Translations under genes and position numbers: made by a program
In this document: in pieces, positions 56,523 through 64,000 of the stretch
Position numbering within the stretch: position 1 is the stretch's first letter
Layout of the letters: the number at the start of each line of letters is the position of its first letter
Source: Promicromonospora thailandica
Lineage (GTDB): Bacteria > Actinomycetota > Actinomycetes > Actinomycetales > Cellulomonadaceae
Direction: 5' to 3'
DNA: 64,000 bases
Assembly: GCF_024171955.1 (NCBI RefSeq)
Contig: NZ_JAMTCS010000016.1
Span: 1 to 64,000, forward strand
Notes under the pieces: model-generated
Seen by the model: only the letters and a program-made list of their open reading frames with translations
Databases searched by the model: none
What the model was told of the DNA's origin: nothing

Positions 56523-56594
56523 ATGGCTCTGCCCCCCGATGACCAGCAGGGCACCACGGTCCAGACCCTGGAGCAGGAGATCGACCGGGTCCCG
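56523..56594 (-). pseudogene. universal stress protein internal fragment
   Basis: On the minus strand, RDPVDLLLQGLDRGALLVIG and the next few residues (GQSH) resemble the GDPATVLLRGLTPDDLVVVGG segment of the intact USPs in this island. The match covers about 24 residues and has no continuation or start. It looks like a relic of a deleted USP gene. Confidence 0.5.
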
Positions 56595-56651
56595 GCAGTG
56601 TGCCACCGCCGTCCGGGCACGTGAGGGCGCCGTTCGCGCGGGCCGTGTGCA

Positions 56652-56709
56652 GGGACCAGGGTCATCGAGCTCTCAGGACCTTCCCTGCAGCACGGGGGAC
56701 CTTCGTCCC
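56652..56709 (+). promoter_or_regulatory. three tandem DevR/DosR-like boxes before the alcohol dehydrogenase gene
   Basis: GGGACCAGGGTCAT (56652-56665), AGGACCTTCCCTGC (56675-56688) and GGGACCTTCGTCCC (56696-56709). Starts are 23 and 21 bases apart, about two helix turns. The last is nearly symmetric. The gene start is 88 bases after the third box. Confidence 0.7.
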
Positions 56710-56796
56710 TGCCACGTGCAGGCCGTGCCGAGAGACCGTGGAACTGCCGCCACCGGGCGGTTGCCATTTCAGAATCACCGTCCGAACGGAGCCGTC

Positions 56797-57807
56797 ATGA
56801 GAGCCGCAGTCGTCACCGACTTCACCGCCCCCCTGGAGGTCCGGGAGATTCCCGTCCCGGAGCCCGGACCCGGCGAGGTGCTCGTCCGGATCGAGGCCAG
56901 CGGGCTGTGTCACACGGACATCCACGCCGCCCACGGCGACTGGCCGGTCAAGCCGACCCCGCCGTTCGTCCCTGGGCACGAGGGCGTCGGCCGCATCGAG
57001 AAGCTCGGCCCCGGCGTGACGAGCCGCTCCGTCGGTGAGCGCGTGGCGATCGCCTGGCTCGGCAGCGCATGCGGTGAGTGCCGTTACTGCATCGCCGGCT
57101 GGGAGACGCTGTGCGAGCAGCAGCAGAACTCCGGCTACTCGGTCGATGGTGCGTTCGCCGAGTACGCGGTGGTCCGGGCAGGGTTCGCCGTGCCAGTCCC
57201 CGACGGTGTGACTTCCGCGGACGCCGCACCGCTGAGCTGCGCGGGCGTGACCACCTACAAGGCCGTCAAGGTCGCCCGTGTGTCGCCCGCGGAGACCGTG
57301 GCCGTGTTCGGCATCGGCGGGCTGGGGCACCTCGCGCTGCAGTACGCGCGGATCGCCGGTGCGTTCGTGATCGCGGTCGACGTCGAGGACCACAAGCTGG
57401 AGCTGGCCAGCCGCCTCGGTGCGGACCACGTGGTCAACGCCGCCCGCGAGGACCCGGTCGAGGCCATCCAGCGGCTCGGCGGCGCGGACGTCGCGGTGGC
57501 GCTTGCCGTCTCGTCGTCCTCGTTCGACCAGGCCTTCCACTCGCTGCGCAGGGGCGGTCGGCTGGTCTGTGTGGCGCTGCCCGCCGACGGCACGATCCAG
57601 CTGCCGATCTTCGACACGGTGCTCAAGGGCATCTCGGTGATCGGGTCGATCGTCGGTACGCGGAACGACCTCGCGGACGTGTTCGCGCTGCACGCGGCCG
57701 GCCGCACCGAGGTCGTGGCCGTGGAGCGCAAGCTCGACGAGGTCAACGAGTCCTTCGCGGACGTGCTGGCCGGTCGGGTGCCTGCCCGCATCGTCTTCGG
57801 CTTCTGA
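56797..57807 (+). CDS. zinc-dependent alcohol dehydrogenase, AdhP-like
   Basis: A 336-residue MDR alcohol dehydrogenase. Catalytic zinc ligands are Cys38 (GLCHTD) and His61/Glu62 (GHEGVG); structural zinc cysteines are at 92, 95, 98 and 106. The NAD fold has FGIGGLGHLALQYAR and Asp in VAVDVEDHK. It would reduce acetaldehyde to ethanol, disposing of NADH during fermentation with the following pyruvate formate-lyase. Three DevR-like boxes lie upstream. The start is ATG 56797. Confidence 0.93.
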   Translation: MRAAVVTDFTAPLEVREIPVPEPGPGEVLVRIEASGLCHTDIHAAHGDWPVKPTPPFVPGHEGVGRIEKLGPGVTSRSVGERVAIAWLGSACGECRYCIAGWETLCEQQQNSGYSVDGAFAEYAVVRAGFAVPVPDGVTSADAAPLSCAGVTTYKAVKVARVSPAETVAVFGIGGLGHLALQYARIAGAFVIAVDVEDHKLELASRLGADHVVNAAREDPVEAIQRLGGADVAVALAVSSSSFDQAFHSLRRGGRLVCVALPADGTIQLPIFDTVLKGISVIGSIVGTRNDLADVFALHAAGRTEVVAVERKLDEVNESFADVLAGRVPARIVFGF

Positions 57808-57851
57808 GCCCGACACGGCCGCCGCAACCACGGTGGTCACCCAGAACCCGC

Positions 57852-57865
57852 AGGACGTCGGCCCG
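57852..57865 (+). promoter_or_regulatory. weak DevR/DosR-like box before pflB
   Basis: AGGACGTCGGCCCG fits the motif less well than the others. It lies about 65 bases before the pyruvate formate-lyase ATG. The pfl genes may alternatively be read through from the alcohol dehydrogenase promoter. Confidence 0.4.
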
Positions 57866-57930
57866 GGAGCGGCCCCAGAACGAACCCGGTCCGGCGTCCC
57901 GCGCCACCCACGACCACGCAGGAGCGGACC

Positions 57931-60213
57931 ATGACCACGGTCCATGAAGCACCGGCCGCCCCGGTGCCGGGCGCCGAACCGAACGGCTCCGCCTGGGCCG
58001 GTCTCGTCGGCGGCCCCTGGCAGGACCAGGTGGACGTGCGCGACTTCGTCCAGCGCAACTACACGCCGTACGAGGGCGACGCGAGCTTCCTCGCCGGGCC
58101 AACCGCCCGCACCTCGCACGTGTGGGACACCGTGAGCGCCCTGTTCCCCGAGGAGCGGGCCAAGGGGGTCTACGACATCGACGCGCGGACGCCCGCTGGC
58201 ATCACCGCCCACGCACCCGGCTACATCGACCGGGACGCCGAGCTGGTCGTCGGCCTGCAGACGGACGCGCCGCTGCGCCGGGCGATCATGCCGAACGGTG
58301 GTTGGCGCCTGGTCGAGCCCGCGCTGGCGACCTACGGCTACGAGGTGGACGAGTCGCTCAGGACGATCTTCACCACGTACCGCAAGACGCACAACGAAGG
58401 TGTCTTCGACGCCTACCCGCCCGACGTCCGTGCCGCCCGGCGCAGCCACGTGATCACCGGACTGCCCGACGCCTACGGGCGGGGCCGGATCATCGGTGAC
58501 TACCGCCGTGTGGCCCTGTACGGCGTGGACGCGCTGATCGAGGCCAAGCGGGCGGACAAGCTGAGCCTGGACACGCTGCCGTTCAGCGAGAAGGTCGTGC
58601 GCGAGCGGGAGGAGCACGCCGAGCAGATCCGGGCGCTGGGCGAGCTCAAGGAGATGGCCGCCTCGTACGGCTACGACATCTCCGGACCGGCGGCCACGGC
58701 CCGGGAGGCGGTGCAGTGGCTCTACTTCGCCTACCTGGGGGCGGTCAAGGAGCAGAACGGCGCCGCGATGTCGCTGGGCCGCACCTCGACCTTCCTGGAC
58801 GTGTACTTTCAGCGTGACCTGGCCGCCGGCCGCATCACCGAGGAGCAGGCCCAGGAGCTGGTCGACGACCTCGTCATCAAGCTGCGCATCGTGCGCTTCC
58901 TGCGCACGCCCGAGTACGACACGCTGTTCTCGGGCGACCCGACCTGGGTCACCGAGACCGTCGGCGGCATGGGCGAGGACGGACGCACCCTGGTCACCAG
59001 GACCTCGTTCCGCTACCTGCAGACCCTCTACAACCTCGGCCCCGCGCCCGAGCCCAACCTCACCGTGCTCTGGAGCCCGGACCTGCCCCGCGGGTTCAAG
59101 GAATTCTGCGCCCGCGTCTCCATCGACACCAGCGCGCTGCAGTACGAGTCGGACCGGCTGATCCGGAGCGCCTGGGGTGACGACGCGGCCATCGCGTGCT
59201 GCGTGTCCCCCATGGCGCTCGGCAAGCAGATGCAGTTCTTCGGCGCTCGCGTAAACCTTGCCAAGACCCTGCTGTACGCGATCAACGGTGGGCGTGACGA
59301 GGTCAGCGGCGAGCAGGTCGCGCCGGCCTTCCCGGCGGTCCCCGTCGGCCGCCCGCTGGAGTACGACGACGTCCGCCGCCGTCTCGACACGACGATGGAC
59401 TGGCTCGCGGCGACCTACGTCGAAGCGCTGAACGTCATCCACTACATGCACGACAAGTACGCCTACGAGCGCCTGGAGATGGCGCTGCACGACCGCGACG
59501 TGCTGCGCACCATGGCCTGCGGCATCGCCGGGCTGGCGGTGACGGCGGACTCGCTGAGCGCGATCCGGTACGCCCGCGTCACGCCGGTGTTCGACGAGCG
59601 CGGCGTCGCGGTCGACTACGAGGTCGAGGGATCGTTCCCGGCCTACGGGAACGACGGCGACCGGGCCGATGCCATCGCCGTCGAGCTCGTCGAGTCGTTC
59701 ATGGACAAGATCCGTCGCCAGAACACCTACCGGGACGCGGTGCCCACACAGTCGGTCCTGACCATCACGTCGAACGTCGTCTACGGCAAGGCCACGGGCA
59801 ACACCCCTGACGGGCGACGCGCGGGGGAGCCGTTCTCACCGGGAGCCAACCCGATGAACGGGCGGGACACGCACGGCATGCTCGCCTCGGCGCTGTCCGT
59901 CGCCAAGCTGCCCTACCGCCAGGCGCAGGACGGCATCTCGCTGACCAGCACCGTCGTACCGTCAGGCCTGGGCCGCACGCGCGACGAGCAGGTCACCAAC
60001 CTCACAGGGCTACTGGACGCCACGGTCGGCGCGGACGGCTATCACATGAACGTCAACGTGCTGAACCGGCAGACCCTCGAGGACGCCATGGAGCACCCCG
60101 AGAAGTACCCGCAGCTGACGATCCGGGTCTCCGGGTACGCCGTCAACTTCGTCCGGCTCACTCGTGAGCAGCAGCTCGACGTGCTGAGCAGGACCTTCCA
60201 CGGGTCGATGTGA
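57931..60213 (+). CDS. pflB: pyruvate formate-lyase (formate C-acetyltransferase)
   Basis: A 760-residue glycyl radical enzyme that cleaves pyruvate with CoA into acetyl-CoA and formate. The catalytic pair Cys423-Cys424 is in IACCVSPM, the radical Gly735 in VSGYAVNF, and [21 protein letters not shown] is conserved, all as in E. coli PflB. It works only without oxygen, showing that the organism ferments. ATG 57931 is preceded by CAGGAGCGGACC. It overlaps the activase gene by one base (TGATG). Confidence 0.96.
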   Translation: MTTVHEAPAAPVPGAEPNGSAWAGLVGGPWQDQVDVRDFVQRNYTPYEGDASFLAGPTARTSHVWDTVSALFPEERAKGVYDIDARTPAGITAHAPGYIDRDAELVVGLQTDAPLRRAIMPNGGWRLVEPALATYGYEVDESLRTIFTTYRKTHNEGVFDAYPPDVRAARRSHVITGLPDAYGRGRIIGDYRRVALYGVDALIEAKRADKLSLDTLPFSEKVVREREEHAEQIRALGELKEMAASYGYDISGPAATAREAVQWLYFAYLGAVKEQNGAAMSLGRTSTFLDVYFQRDLAAGRITEEQAQELVDDLVIKLRIVRFLRTPEYDTLFSGDPTWVTETVGGMGEDGRTLVTRTSFRYLQTLYNLGPAPEPNLTVLWSPDLPRGFKEFCARVSIDTSALQYESDRLIRSAWGDDAAIACCVSPMALGKQMQFFGARVNLAKTLLYAINGGRDEVSGEQVAPAFPAVPVGRPLEYDDVRRRLDTTMDWLAATYVEALNVIHYMHDKYAYERLEMALHDRDVLRTMACGIAGLAVTADSLSAIRYARVTPVFDERGVAVDYEVEGSFPAYGNDGDRADAIAVELVESFMDKIRRQNTYRDAVPTQSVLTITSNVVYGKATGNTPDGRRAGEPFSPGANPMNGRDTHGMLASALSVAKLPYRQAQDGISLTSTVVPSGLGRTRDEQVTNLTGLLDATVGADGYHMNVNVLNRQTLEDAMEHPEKYPQLTIRVSGYAVNFVRLTREQQLDVLSRTFHGSM

Positions 60214-61043
60214 TGGCCACCCTCGCGACCACCTCCGGCCTTACGTCGCTGCGCTCGCAGCGGCTCGCGGCGATGCGGTCCGGTGAGCTCGGTTCGGTCC
60301 ACTCCTGGGAGCTGGTCACCGCCGTGGACGGACCGGGGACACGGCTGACCGTGTTCCTGGCCGGGTGCCCGCTGCGTTGCCTGTACTGCCACAACCCCGA
60401 CATGCTCGAGATGAGGGACGGCCGGCCCACCGCGGCCGGTCAGGTGCTCGCACGCGTGCGCCGCTACCTGCCGGTGTTCCGGGCGACCGGCGGGGGCCTG
60501 ACGCTCTCGGGCGGGGAGGTGCTGATGCAGCCGGCGTTCGCTGCGCGCCTGCTGCGCGGCGCCACCGCGATGGGCGTGCACACGGCGCTGGACACGTCCG
60601 GGTTCCTCGGCGCGAACCTCACCGACCGGATGCTCGCCGACACCGACCTGGTCCTGCTCGACGTGAAGTCCGGTGACCCCGACACCTACCGGCGGGTCAC
60701 GGGCGCCGACCTGGCACCGACGCTCGCCTTCGGACGGCGTCTCGCACCCGCCGGAGCGGAAGGCGGCCATGCACCGGAGGTCTGGGTCCGGTTCGTGCTC
60801 GTGCCCGGTCTGACCGACGACGTCGGCAACGTCGAGAAGGTCGCCGACTACGTCGCCGGGCTCGACGAGCTGCGGCCCGGCACGGTGACCCGGGTCGAGG
60901 TGCTGCCCTTCCACCAGATGGGCCGGTACAAGTGGGCTGCTCTCGGGCGCAGGTACGAGCGCGGGGCGACCCGGCCGCCGTCGCCCGAGCTGACCGAGCG
61001 CGTCCGGGACCAGTTCCGGGCGCACGGGCTCACGACGTACTGA
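60213..61043 (+). CDS. pflA: pyruvate formate-lyase activating enzyme (radical SAM)
   Basis: A 276-residue radical SAM enzyme that installs the glycyl radical on PflB. The 4Fe-4S motif CxxxCxxC is Cys52, Cys56 and Cys59 (AGCPLRCLYCHNPD). GGGLTLSGGEVLMQPAF is the SAM-binding GGE region. ATG 60213 overlaps the pflB stop; GTG 60210 is possible. The N-terminus is about 25 residues longer than in E. coli PflA. Confidence 0.95.
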   Translation: MATLATTSGLTSLRSQRLAAMRSGELGSVHSWELVTAVDGPGTRLTVFLAGCPLRCLYCHNPDMLEMRDGRPTAAGQVLARVRRYLPVFRATGGGLTLSGGEVLMQPAFAARLLRGATAMGVHTALDTSGFLGANLTDRMLADTDLVLLDVKSGDPDTYRRVTGADLAPTLAFGRRLAPAGAEGGHAPEVWVRFVLVPGLTDDVGNVEKVADYVAGLDELRPGTVTRVEVLPFHQMGRYKWAALGRRYERGATRPPSPELTERVRDQFRAHGLTTY

Positions 61044-61057
61044 GGGCGCCGTTCGCC

Positions 61058-62473
61058 TCACACGACCGCGTTGCGCCGCGCGGCCTCTCGGAACCAGGAG
61101 GCGCTGAGCTTGGGTGTCCGCTCGAGGGTGTCGAAGTCGACGTAGACGAGCCCGAACCGGTTGCCGTAGCCGTCCATCCACTCGAAGTTGTCCTGTGCGC
61201 TCCACAGGAAGTAGCCGTGCACGGGAACGCCTTCGGAGGTGGCGCGCTGGAGCTGTCCGAGGCATGCGCGCAGGAACATCACCCGGTCGGAGTCGTAGAT
61301 CCTGCCGTCGTGGGCCATGACGTCGGAGGCGCCGCACCCGTTCTCGGTGATGTAGATCGAGGGCGGGTTCCAGAGGTTCTGGACGAGCCTCGGTGCCCAG
61401 TACAGGACCTCGGGGTCCAGGAGGTGCCATGACGACTGCATCCTGGGGTGCGAGGCGTTGATCGGGATGTCGCGGTAGCCGGGTGCCTCGTCCGACGGCT
61501 CGACGTACCAGCCCGGCTTGTAGACGTTCAGGCCCACGAAGTCGAGCGGTTCGGCGATGATTCCGAGCTCCTCGTCCGTGAAGACGGGCGACCGGCCGCC
61601 GGCCTCGGCGAGGTACTCGTCGGTGTACCTGCCTTCGAGCATGACCGTCATGAATCCTGCGTTGCGCGCACGAGTAGCACGCTCGGCCGCCGCGACATGG
61701 TCCGGTGTGTCGATGGTGGGGACGGCGACGCGGATGTTGTCCGCGAACCCGATCTTCGTCCCTGCCGGCCCGTGGGCGCGGATGGCCTGGACGGCCATGC
61801 CGTGGCCCAGTACGGCATGGTGTCGGACCTGTTTGAGCTCGGAGTCCGAGAGCCTGAGACCGGGGGCCGCCCCCAGGTGCACGATCTCGTCGCCGCCGAC
61901 CTTCACGTCGACACCCTGGTAGCCGCCCTCGACGAACGAGGCGAACTCGTTGATGGTGAAGTAGTGCTTGACCCGGTCGCCGAGCCGTCCCGAGACGTAC
62001 CCGGCGTAGTCGGCGAACGCCTTCGCCGTGTCTTTCGACTGCCAGCCGCCGACCTCGTCCTGGAGCGTCTGCGGGAGGTCCCAGTGGTACAGGGTCGCGT
62101 AGGGCTCGATGCCTGCGGCCAGGAGTGCGTCGACGAGGCGGTCGTAGAAGTCGATGCCTGCCCGGTTGGGGGCACCGGCACCGTCGGGGAAGACCCTGGG
62201 CCAGGCGACGGAGAAACGGTAGGCGGTGGCCCCGATGTCGCGCATCAGGTCGACGTCCTCGTGGTGCCGGTGGTAGTGGTCGTTCGCGACGTCGCCGTTG
62301 TCGTCGTTGTGGATGTTGCCGGGCGTATGGGCGTACGTGTCCCAGATCGACGGGCCTTTGCCGTCCTCGTCCCAGGCGCCTTCGATCTGGTACGAGGACG
62401 TGGCGACGCCCCACTGGAAGCCGTCCGGGAACCTCCGGATCTCCGCTCCTGTGTTGACGGTGCTGGGTTTCAT
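61058..62473 (-). CDS. GH1 beta-glucosidase
   Basis: A 471-residue family 1 glycoside hydrolase, typical length. FPDGFQWGVATSSYQIEGAWDEDGKGPSIWD is the N-terminal signature. The acid/base is Glu176 in TINEF and the nucleophile Glu377 in YITENG. The family usually has NEP; here Pro is replaced by Phe. There is no signal peptide, so it hydrolyses imported cellobiose or other beta-glucosides. ATG 62473 is 6 bases after AAGGAG. It converges on pflA, 14 bases apart. Confidence 0.94.
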   Translation of the reverse strand: MKPSTVNTGAEIRRFPDGFQWGVATSSYQIEGAWDEDGKGPSIWDTYAHTPGNIHNDDNGDVANDHYHRHHEDVDLMRDIGATAYRFSVAWPRVFPDGAGAPNRAGIDFYDRLVDALLAAGIEPYATLYHWDLPQTLQDEVGGWQSKDTAKAFADYAGYVSGRLGDRVKHYFTINEFASFVEGGYQGVDVKVGGDEIVHLGAAPGLRLSDSELKQVRHHAVLGHGMAVQAIRAHGPAGTKIGFADNIRVAVPTIDTPDHVAAAERATRARNAGFMTVMLEGRYTDEYLAEAGGRSPVFTDEELGIIAEPLDFVGLNVYKPGWYVEPSDEAPGYRDIPINASHPRMQSSWHLLDPEVLYWAPRLVQNLWNPPSIYITENGCGASDVMAHDGRIYDSDRVMFLRACLGQLQRATSEGVPVHGYFLWSAQDNFEWMDGYGNRFGLVYVDFDTLERTPKLSASWFREAARRNAVV

Positions 62474-63101
62474 CTCGCGCTCCTTCTGGAACGACCGCAT
62501 TCGCTCTGGCGCCTTCTCCGGCCGGTCGCAGCGAGACCTCGTGCTGGTCGAACGCTGCTCACCGAAACCGTAGAGAGTCGAGGCGCTGGCGCTCCTGCGA
62601 GCCGTCACGGTGGCGGCGCTCTCGTCTAGGTTCTCCAGGCCACAAGCGGGACCGATCCGAGGGCACCTGTCATGGCGGCGACCAATCCTCATTTCGAGCA
62701 CCTCCTCGTCGTCCACGACGTGAAGTGTGCAAGCACAGCAGGACTAGAACTCACAGGCTAGTTTCGGCCAGGTGGGGCTACAACTGGAGATGCACCCGAA
62801 GAGACCCGATCGGCTTGCGCAGGCCCGCCCTGCAGAACCCGGAATGCCTTGCGCTCCGTCCGGGGCCCGACAACGTGTCCAGATCGTGCCCTGCCACGCG
62901 ACCCGGGGTGCCTACCACACGGCACGTCGAGCACTGAGCCGATGATCTCGATGAACGGTCCTCGTCGCGGGATGCGCCGCCAGCGACCGACGAGACGTCC
63001 GACCCCGGAATCCGGACTACGGTGTGCGACGGCGTGATGACGACGCCGAGACCGCCCGACGGACCAGCCGGCGGGTGACGAACGAAGGCGACGGTGCGCA
63101 C
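62474..63101. other. intergenic region of 628 bp without a recognised gene
   Basis: The region lies between two divergently transcribed genes. Base composition is slightly lower in GC than the flanking genes, and none of the short frames resembles a known protein or shows a good ribosome site. A lone GGGACC at 62648 is too degenerate to call a DevR-like box. It presumably holds the promoters of the beta-glucosidase and potassium transporter genes, and perhaps remnants. Confidence 0.5.
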
Positions 63102-64000
63102 ATGCGGTTCAGCGGCCTCACGAACCGTGACAAGAGCCGAGGTGCAGCTCTCCAGCGACGCCCGGGGCAGCTGGTCATCGGCGGTTTCCTCGCTGCTGTC
63201 GCGGTCGGCACCGGGCTCCTGCTGCTCCCCGTCTCGGCGTCGGGGGAATCCGCCACGCTGATGGAGGCGGTGTTCACCGCGACGTCGGCGGTGTGCGTGA
63301 CCGGGCTGATCGTCACGGACACACCGGTGTTCTGGTCCGGCTTCGGCGAGGCCGTGATCCTGGTGCTCATCCAGATCGGCGGCCTCGGTGTCATGACTGT
63401 CGCGTCGCTCCTCGGTGTCCTGGTTTCACGTCGGCTGGACCTGCGCTCGCGGCTCGTGGCGGCGGCCTCGACCCGGACGGTAGGTCTTGGCGACGTACGG
63501 CGGATCCTGGTACGTGTCGTCGTGATCGCGCTGGTCGTGGAGGCCGTGGTCGCGGCGGTGCTGACGGTGCGCTTCGCCGTCGCCTACGACCAGCCGCTCG
63601 GCAGGGCGGTGTGGCAGGGCCTGTTCCATGCCGTCTCGGCGTACAACAACGCGGGCTTCGCTCTGTTCTCGGGCTCGCTGATGGACTTCGTGTCCGATCC
63701 GTGGATCTGCATCCCGACGTCCGTGGCGATGATCGTCGGTGGGCTGGGCCTGCCGGTCGTGCTCGAGGTGCTGCGCGAAGGCTGGCGCCTGCCGTGCTGG
63801 AGCCTGCACACGAAGATCACGCTGCTGATGACGGCACTGCTGCTGGGAGGCGGCACCGGCTTCTTCCTGGTCGCCGAGGCGGATGCCACCATGGCCCGCC
63901 TCGGCGTCGCCGACCGGCTCCTGGCGTCGTTCACCCAGGCGGCCAACGCCCGCACCGCGGGGTTCAACTCCGTGAACACCGGCGAGATGCACACCGAGAC
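63102..64000 (+). CDS. TrkH/KtrB family potassium transporter (3' end outside the window)
   Basis: The first 299 residues of a K+ transporter membrane subunit. Selectivity-filter loops typical of the family are seen: FTATSAVCVTGLIVTDT, FHAVSAYNNAGFALFSG, and QAANARTAGFNSVN. Each is followed by a membrane helix. Such subunits work with a TrkA/KtrA regulator, not visible here. The start is uncertain: ATG 63102 is used, but in-frame GTG codons at 63075 and 63024 are possible and none has a clear ribosome site. Confidence 0.88.
   Translation, partial: MRFSGLTNRDKSRGAALQRRPGQLVIGGFLAAVAVGTGLLLLPVSASGESATLMEAVFTATSAVCVTGLIVTDTPVFWSGFGEAVILVLIQIGGLGVMTVASLLGVLVSRRLDLRSRLVAAASTRTVGLGDVRRILVRVVVIALVVEAVVAAVLTVRFAVAYDQPLGRAVWQGLFHAVSAYNNAGFALFSGSLMDFVSDPWICIPTSVAMIVGGLGLPVVLEVLREGWRLPCWSLHTKITLLMTALLLGGGTGFFLVAEADATMARLGVADRLLASFTQAANARTAGFNSVNTGEMHTE

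Noticed and set aside
62648-62661. GGGACCGATCCGAG as a further DevR-like box before the beta-glucosidase
   Set aside because: Only the first half matches; the second half lacks the GKCCC arm.
63426-63992. Minus-strand frame at the window end
   Set aside because: It lies opposite the clear TrkH/KtrB filter motifs and is His/Arg-rich.

Overview
The window is chromosomal DNA of a high-GC actinobacterium. Codons end almost always in G or C, GTG starts are frequent, and genes overlap as ATGA, GTGA or TGATG. Gene content points to a facultatively anaerobic, polysaccharide-using member of the Micrococcales (Cellulomonadaceae or Promicromonosporaceae type), but I do not assign a genus. The rRNA/5S end at the left, the recN-pyrG block and the suf operon are ordinary core genome; 40-64 kb is more accessory.

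Layout. (1) 1-400: 3' end of 23S rRNA, 5S rRNA and a strong rrn terminator. (2) 477-8971: a glycolate/glyoxylate module: IclR regulator, malate synthase, three-subunit glycolate oxidase (glcD, glcE, glcF) and a LctP-type glycolate/lactate permease. TTTCC...GGAAG inverted repeats lie before the regulator and malate synthase, with a degenerate copy before the permease. (3) 9100-24186: a conserved actinobacterial block in the same order as M. tuberculosis Rv1691-Rv1700: repeat/TPR protein, HAD phosphatase, a 57-aa protein, tlyA, nadK, recN, steA, steB/mctB, then a MraY-like protein and a MurJ-like flippase, pyrG and a Nudix hydrolase. (4) 24288-27374: a DUF4230 protein, an unknown zinc-ribbon/HNH-like protein and an FAD monooxygenase. 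(5) 27376-39942: ctaA, an SDR/TetR pair with palindromic operators, a secreted subtilisin, an ABC exporter, and the suf Fe-S operon sufR-B-D-Rieske-C-S-U-T. (6) 40194-43234: a DsbA/FrnE-like protein divergent from an NTF2-like protein, TetR and MDR oxidoreductase; four CGGAC-N7-GTCCG boxes sit in the divergent promoter.

(7) 43287-61043 is the most interesting part: a hypoxia/dormancy island that looks like a DosR (DevR) regulon gathered into one locus. It holds a CtpF-like P-type ATPase, four universal stress proteins, an Acg-like nitroreductase, a DevS-like two-GAF histidine kinase that keeps the heme ligand His and the distal Tyr, a 217-aa DevR-like regulator, DoxX, an SDR, a DUF1876 (Rv1738-like) protein, a flavodoxin, alcohol dehydrogenase, and pyruvate formate-lyase with its activase. 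A 14-bp motif close to GGGACCWWSGKCCC occurs twelve times, nearly all in the promoters of this island, often in tandem at 21-24 bp spacing. The island also carries decayed fragments: a phosphoketolase remnant, an internally deleted DUF1876 gene that still has its promoter and now abuts the ATPase start, and two universal-stress-protein fragments. (8) 61058-64000: a GH1 beta-glucosidase, about 630 bp without a recognisable gene, and the start of a TrkH/KtrB potassium transporter cut by the window end.
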